Assembly (NCBI RefSeq): GCF_010731815.2
Contig: NZ_AP022593.1
Coordinates: 4,030,001-4,094,000 of the forward strand
DNA: 64,000 nt
Direction: 5' to 3'
Source of the DNA: Mycolicibacterium arabiense
GTDB taxonomy: Bacteria; Actinomycetota; Actinomycetes; Mycobacteriales; Mycobacteriaceae
Shown: positions 60,663 to 64,000 of the stretch, one piece after another
Layout: each line of letters starts with the position of its first letter
Numbering within the stretch: position 1 is the first letter of the stretch
Translations under genes and position numbers: made by a program
The notes under the pieces: model-generated
The model's database searches: none
The model's input: only the letters and a program-made list of their open reading frames with translations
Told to the model about the DNA's origin: nothing

Positions 60663-61508
60663 TCAACCCTTGATTCCGGTACTGGCGACCGACTGCACGA
60701 AGTACCGCTGCGCCCCGATGAACACCAGCAGCATCGGCAACAGGCTCATGACGTTGGCCGCCATCAGCAGCGGCCAGTTCACGCGGTGGGCGCCCTGGAA
60801 GTAGCTCAGTCCCAACGGGATCGTCATCTGGTCCTGGGAGGTGATCACGATCAGCGGCCACAGGAAGTCGTTCCACGACGTCAGCACCGTCAGCGCGGCG
60901 AGCGTCGAGAGCGCGGGCAGCGACAGCGGCAGCACCATCTTGAACAGCACGCCGAGCCGCGAGGTGCCGTCGACGCGCGCCGCCTCCTCGAGTTCGACCG
61001 GGACGGTCATGAAGAACTGGCGCAGGAAGAAGATCCCGAACGCCGTCGCGAGATTCGGCAGCATCAGAGCGCCGATGTGGTCGATGCCGAGCACCTCGGA
61101 CACGTTGTCGCCGAACCACTTCACGATCAGGAACACCGGGATCATCGTGACCTGGAACGGCACCATCAGCGTCGCCATCAACGTGACGAACAGCGCTCCT
61201 CGGCCGAGGAACCGGATGCGGGCGAACGCGTACCCGGCGAGACTGCACACGATCAGGTTGCTGGCCAGCACGACCAGGGTCACCAGCGCGCTGTTGAGGA
61301 AGAAGTGCCCGAAGGGCGCGGAAGCCCAAGCCTCCGAATAGTTCTCGAACCGCGGGGTGTCGGGCAGCAGCACCGGAGGGAAGCGGTTGGCTTCGCCCTC
61401 GGTCTCGAGCGAGGTGATCAGCATCCACAGCAGCGGCACGATCAGCAGGAACGACAAGGGGATCAGCACCAGGTGCCATGGGCTGAACGGCAGTCGTAGC
61501 CGCGTCAC
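60663..61508 (-). CDS. Sugar ABC transporter permease (MalG/SugB type)
   Basis: 281 residues from GTG 61508 overlapping the upstream permease stop by 4 bases. Six helices; the EAA loop reads VPVELEEAARVDGTSRLGVLFKMVLPLSLPAL. SWNDFLWPLIVITSQDQMTIPLGLSYFQG is typical of MalG-like carbohydrate permeases. It pairs with the MalF-like permease encoded next to it. Confidence 0.9.
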   Translation of the reverse strand: MTRLRLPFSPWHLVLIPLSFLLIVPLLWMLITSLETEGEANRFPPVLLPDTPRFENYSEAWASAPFGHFFLNSALVTLVVLASNLIVCSLAGYAFARIRFLGRGALFVTLMATLMVPFQVTMIPVFLIVKWFGDNVSEVLGIDHIGALMLPNLATAFGIFFLRQFFMTVPVELEEAARVDGTSRLGVLFKMVLPLSLPALSTLAALTVLTSWNDFLWPLIVITSQDQMTIPLGLSYFQGAHRVNWPLLMAANVMSLLPMLLVFIGAQRYFVQSVASTGIKG

Positions 61509-62425
61509 GAGTAGTGCACGTATCGCCGGGCGATGCGGAACTGCACCGCGGTGATCACGAGGATGACGACGAACAGCGCGTACGCCATCGCCGCGGCGTA
61601 GCCGGCGTCGAAGTGCACGAAGGCGCGGTCCCACAGGTAGTAGACGATGACGGTGGTCGCGCGCAGCGGTCCGCCGCGCGTGGTGGCGTACACCTCGTCG
61701 AACAGCTGCAGCGCATTGATGGTCAGCCAGACGACGAGGAACAGGTTCGCCGGGCCGAGCAGGGGCACGGTGATGGTGCGGAACCGGGTGAACGCGCTGG
61801 CTCCGTCGATCGCCGCGGCCTCGTTCAATTCAGCGGGAACACCCTGTAGCGCAGCGAGATACACGATCACCGAGAACCCCGTCCAACCCCAGATCGTCAT
61901 CGCGACGATTACGAACAGGGCCTGCGACGGCGACGCCAGGAACCCCTGCGAGGGCACCCCGACCGCGTTCAGCGCGGCGTTGACCAGACCGTAGTCCCGG
62001 TCGGTCAGCCACATGAAGATGATGCCCTGGGAGATCGTCGACACCGCCATCGTGATGTAGGCCGCGGTGCGGTAGACCGAGATGAAGCGCACCGACCGGT
62101 TCATCGCCGCGGCCACGAACAGCCCGACGATCATGGTGCCCGGGACGAACAGGGCGGTGTAGACGATCGTGTGCCGGATCGATTCGACGAACACCGGATC
62201 GTCGGCCAGCTTCCGGTAGTTCTCCAGACCCACCCATGGCGTCTCCGGCGTCAACAGGTCGGACTGCTGGAACGACAGCTGCAGCGACATCAGCACCGGC
62301 AGTAGGCCGAAGATGCCGATCAGCACGACGGCGGGGCTGATCAGGGCCCAGCCGTTGACGGTCTCCGAGCGGCCGACGCGCCGGAGGAAGGACTGCGGTC
62401 GCCGTACGGAGACCTCCCGGGGCAT
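61505..62425 (-). CDS. Sugar ABC transporter permease (MalF/SugA type)
   Basis: 306 residues. About six helices; the EAA loop is VPAELNEAAAIDGASAFTRFRTITVPLLGP. ALQLFDEVYATTRGGPLRATTVIVYYLWDRAF is the usual MalF/SugA-family end. It starts 4 bases after the binding-protein stop and overlaps the next permease. Confidence 0.9.
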   Translation of the reverse strand: MPREVSVRRPQSFLRRVGRSETVNGWALISPAVVLIGIFGLLPVLMSLQLSFQQSDLLTPETPWVGLENYRKLADDPVFVESIRHTIVYTALFVPGTMIVGLFVAAAMNRSVRFISVYRTAAYITMAVSTISQGIIFMWLTDRDYGLVNAALNAVGVPSQGFLASPSQALFVIVAMTIWGWTGFSVIVYLAALQGVPAELNEAAAIDGASAFTRFRTITVPLLGPANLFLVVWLTINALQLFDEVYATTRGGPLRATTVIVYYLWDRAFVHFDAGYAAAMAYALFVVILVITAVQFRIARRYVHYS

Positions 62426-62429
62426 GGGC

Positions 62430-63719
62430 CTACTTCCCGGCCAGTGCGGCGTCGGCCGCCTTGGCTGCGGCGTTCAGCGCGTCCGCGGGCTGCTCCTTGC
62501 CGAGCAGCACCGCCACGATCGACTGTCCGAGCGCCTCGGAGACGTCGGGGTACTGCTGCACCGTCGGCCGCACCTTTTGAACGTTGGACAGGTTCTGGAC
62601 GAACACGCCGGTACCGGGGACGTTCTGATCGAGCGACGCGAGCACGCTGGGGTCCTGGCCCACCGAGGTGCGGATGGGGAGGTCGCCGGTGCCCAGTGAG
62701 AACGTCTTGACCTGCTCCGGTGCGGAGATCCACTTCACGAAGTCGATGGCGGCCTGCTTCTTGCGGTCGCCGTTGTCGAACGTCACCCAGTTGTCCGGGC
62801 CCGCAATCGTTTGATGGCCGCCGCTGGACCCGGCGAACGTGGGCATGACCTGCACGCCGTAGTCGATGTCGGACAGTTGGCTGAGATCCCACGGGCCCGT
62901 CACCAGCATCCCGACCTTGCCGCTGTTCATCAGCTTAGGGCCGTTCTCGTTGGTGGTGTCGAGGTAGAGCGACTTGTCCGTGACGGCCATCTGCTGCAGC
63001 ACCGTCAGCGCCTTCACGCCCGCCTCGGAGTTGAACACCGCGCGCTGGTTGTCGGGGGACAGGATGTCGCCACCGGCCTCCCACAGCATCGGCACGTAGT
63101 GCCACACGGTGTCCTCGCTGCCGTCGGCGGGAATGAGCCAGCCGTACTGTCCCTTCGCCGGGTCGGTCAGCTTGGCGGCGGCCGCCTGGAAGTCGTCCCA
63201 GGTCCACTCCGGGCTAGGCGGTGCGATGCCTGCGTCGGCGAACAGCTTCTTGTTGTAGACGATCGCCAGGTTGTCCACCAGCGCCGGCACGCCGACCACC
63301 TCGTCACCCACGGTCGCAGCCTCGCGCTCGGCGGGATAGAAGTCGTCCCACTGCCATTCGGGCTTTGACACCTCCTCTGCCATGTCGACGACCTGCGGGA
63401 TCTGCGCGATGTTGGGTGACCACGAGCCGAACATGTAGGCGACGTCCGGGGCGCTGCCGCCGCGCACCGCGGTCAGCACCTTTTGCAGCACGAGGTCGTT
63501 GCTGGAGTACAGCTCGGCGACCTTCACATCGGGGTGGTCCTGGTTGTAGCGGGCGACGAGTTCCTTGAACACGTCGCCCTCGGTGTCCTGGTAGCCGTGC
63601 CACACGGCGATCTCTACCGGTCCCGACGACGAGGATCCGCCGCCACAGGCGGCCAGGACGAACGCGAGAACCGCGACCAGCGCGATGCGGAGACGTTGGT
63701 GGAACACCGAGCGAATCAC
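62430..63719 (-). CDS. Sugar ABC transporter substrate-binding lipoprotein
   Basis: 429 residues from GTG 63719, with AGAGGAG eight bases upstream; an upstream GTG at 63728 and longer frames lack a site. Lipobox LAAC (Cys25). The family 1 solute-binding layout is EIAVWHGYQDTEGDVFKELVARYNQDHPDVKV, YMFGSWSPNIAQIP, GVPALVDNLAIVYNKKLFADAG and GKVGMLVTGPWDLSQL. The GH4 gene beside it suggests an alpha-galactoside or alpha-glucoside as ligand. Confidence 0.92.
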   Translation of the reverse strand: MIRSVFHQRLRIALVAVLAFVLAACGGGSSSSGPVEIAVWHGYQDTEGDVFKELVARYNQDHPDVKVAELYSSNDLVLQKVLTAVRGGSAPDVAYMFGSWSPNIAQIPQVVDMAEEVSKPEWQWDDFYPAEREAATVGDEVVGVPALVDNLAIVYNKKLFADAGIAPPSPEWTWDDFQAAAAKLTDPAKGQYGWLIPADGSEDTVWHYVPMLWEAGGDILSPDNQRAVFNSEAGVKALTVLQQMAVTDKSLYLDTTNENGPKLMNSGKVGMLVTGPWDLSQLSDIDYGVQVMPTFAGSSGGHQTIAGPDNWVTFDNGDRKKQAAIDFVKWISAPEQVKTFSLGTGDLPIRTSVGQDPSVLASLDQNVPGTGVFVQNLSNVQKVRPTVQQYPDVSEALGQSIVAVLLGKEQPADALNAAAKAADAALAGK

Positions 63720-63748
63720 GTTGTGCACTCCTCTTGTTCGACTGGACT

Positions 63749-64000
63749 TCACGGCGCCATCTTCGTGCGCAGCGATTCGGGTAGCAGGTCGTCGTGCGCG
63801 ACGGTCAGTTCGTCGCACAGCTGCCAGATCTGGTCGACGGTCAACGTGGCCGCCGTGTTGGGATCCACCATGGCCGCTGCCCGCACCAGCCGCGGGTCAC
63901 CGTCCACCGCGGCGCGCACGGCGCAGTCCACCGGGCCGAGGAAGCCACGGTTGAGGGCGGCGCACTGCGGAGGCAGGTCGCCGACCTTCATCGGGTGTGC
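63749..64000 (-). CDS. GH4 family glycosidase (alpha-galactosidase/alpha-glucosidase), 3' end
   Basis: Only the last about 83 residues are in the window; the gene continues beyond 64000. HPMKVGDLPPQCAALNRGFLGPVDCAVRAAVDGDPRLVRAAAMVDPNTAATLTVDQIWQLCDEL is the conserved C-terminus of GH4 enzymes (MelA/LplD type), which use NAD+ and Mn2+ to cleave alpha-glycosides. The catalytic part is outside. It precedes the binding-protein gene by 29 bases and is most likely in the same operon. Confidence 0.8.
   Translation of the reverse strand, partial: AHPMKVGDLPPQCAALNRGFLGPVDCAVRAAVDGDPRLVRAAAMVDPNTAATLTVDQIWQLCDELTVAHDDLLPESLRTKMAP

Overview
The window looks like a chromosomal segment of a fast-growing mycobacterium (Mycolicibacterium type). 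The DNA is strongly GC-rich, with many GTG starts and 1-4 base ATGA/GTGA stop-start overlaps. It carries mycobacterial hallmark genes: an antigen-85 mycolyltransferase, a carboxylic acid reductase, a haemophore-type haem-binding protein, maltokinase, a Dps1-type DNA-binding ferritin, a 13E12/DUF222 remnant and F420/PPOX-class proteins. From memory of the M. tuberculosis gene order, 41466-51663 (TetR, cyp138, msrA, Rv0138- and Rv0139-like genes, DUF427, HhH-GPD glycosylase, ClC channel) follows Rv0135c-Rv0143c, with insertions (msrB, a methyltransferase, the 13E12 remnant, dps). I saw no tRNA, rRNA, CRISPR array, phage genes or complete insertion sequence.

Layout. 1-4936: end of a rhomboid protease, haemophore, antigen-85-like esterase, Rv0910-like SRPBCC protein, MHS transporter and LacI regulator. 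5052-9621: a P450 and phosphotransferase pair behind a palindromic operator, a small protein, a DMT transporter and a methyltransferase. 9809-14946: carboxylic acid reductase, a 24-bp-arm hairpin, a DapB-like dehydrogenase and a PPOX protein. 14949-19644: a proline-rich membrane protein, then a four-gene ABC importer. 19740-28612: PyrE-like and HugZ-like proteins, maltokinase, a GT39-type membrane transferase, GlgX and an enoyl-CoA hydratase-like protein. 28609-34489: PncA, an overlapping four-gene membrane operon with a cupredoxin-like lipoprotein, and an acyl-CoA dehydrogenase. 34595-41479: a C39-like protein, a small gene behind a LexA-like box, a PPOX protein, and a GT4 / methyltransferase / alpha-alpha-barrel / methyltransferase / TetR locus with matching palindromes at both promoters. 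52976-59018: gltBD behind a long leader. 59317-64000: a small protein, a sugar ABC importer and the end of a GH4 glycosidase.

The most attractive candidates for undescribed biology are the GT4-methyltransferase-barrel-TetR locus, the 29194-32997 membrane operon (a cupredoxin-like lipoprotein plus a membrane protein whose outer domain resembles the YtkA/FixH type), and a family of about 57-66 bp hairpins sitting between convergent genes. Regulatory reading adds a perfect KstR-type site, a LexA-type box overlapping a leaderless promoter, a CsoR/RicR-like palindrome before a thioesterase, paired sigma-F-like promoters before maltokinase and dps, and a possible leaderless ORF upstream of gltB. 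All assignments come from reading the sequence and from memory of protein families; no database search was run.
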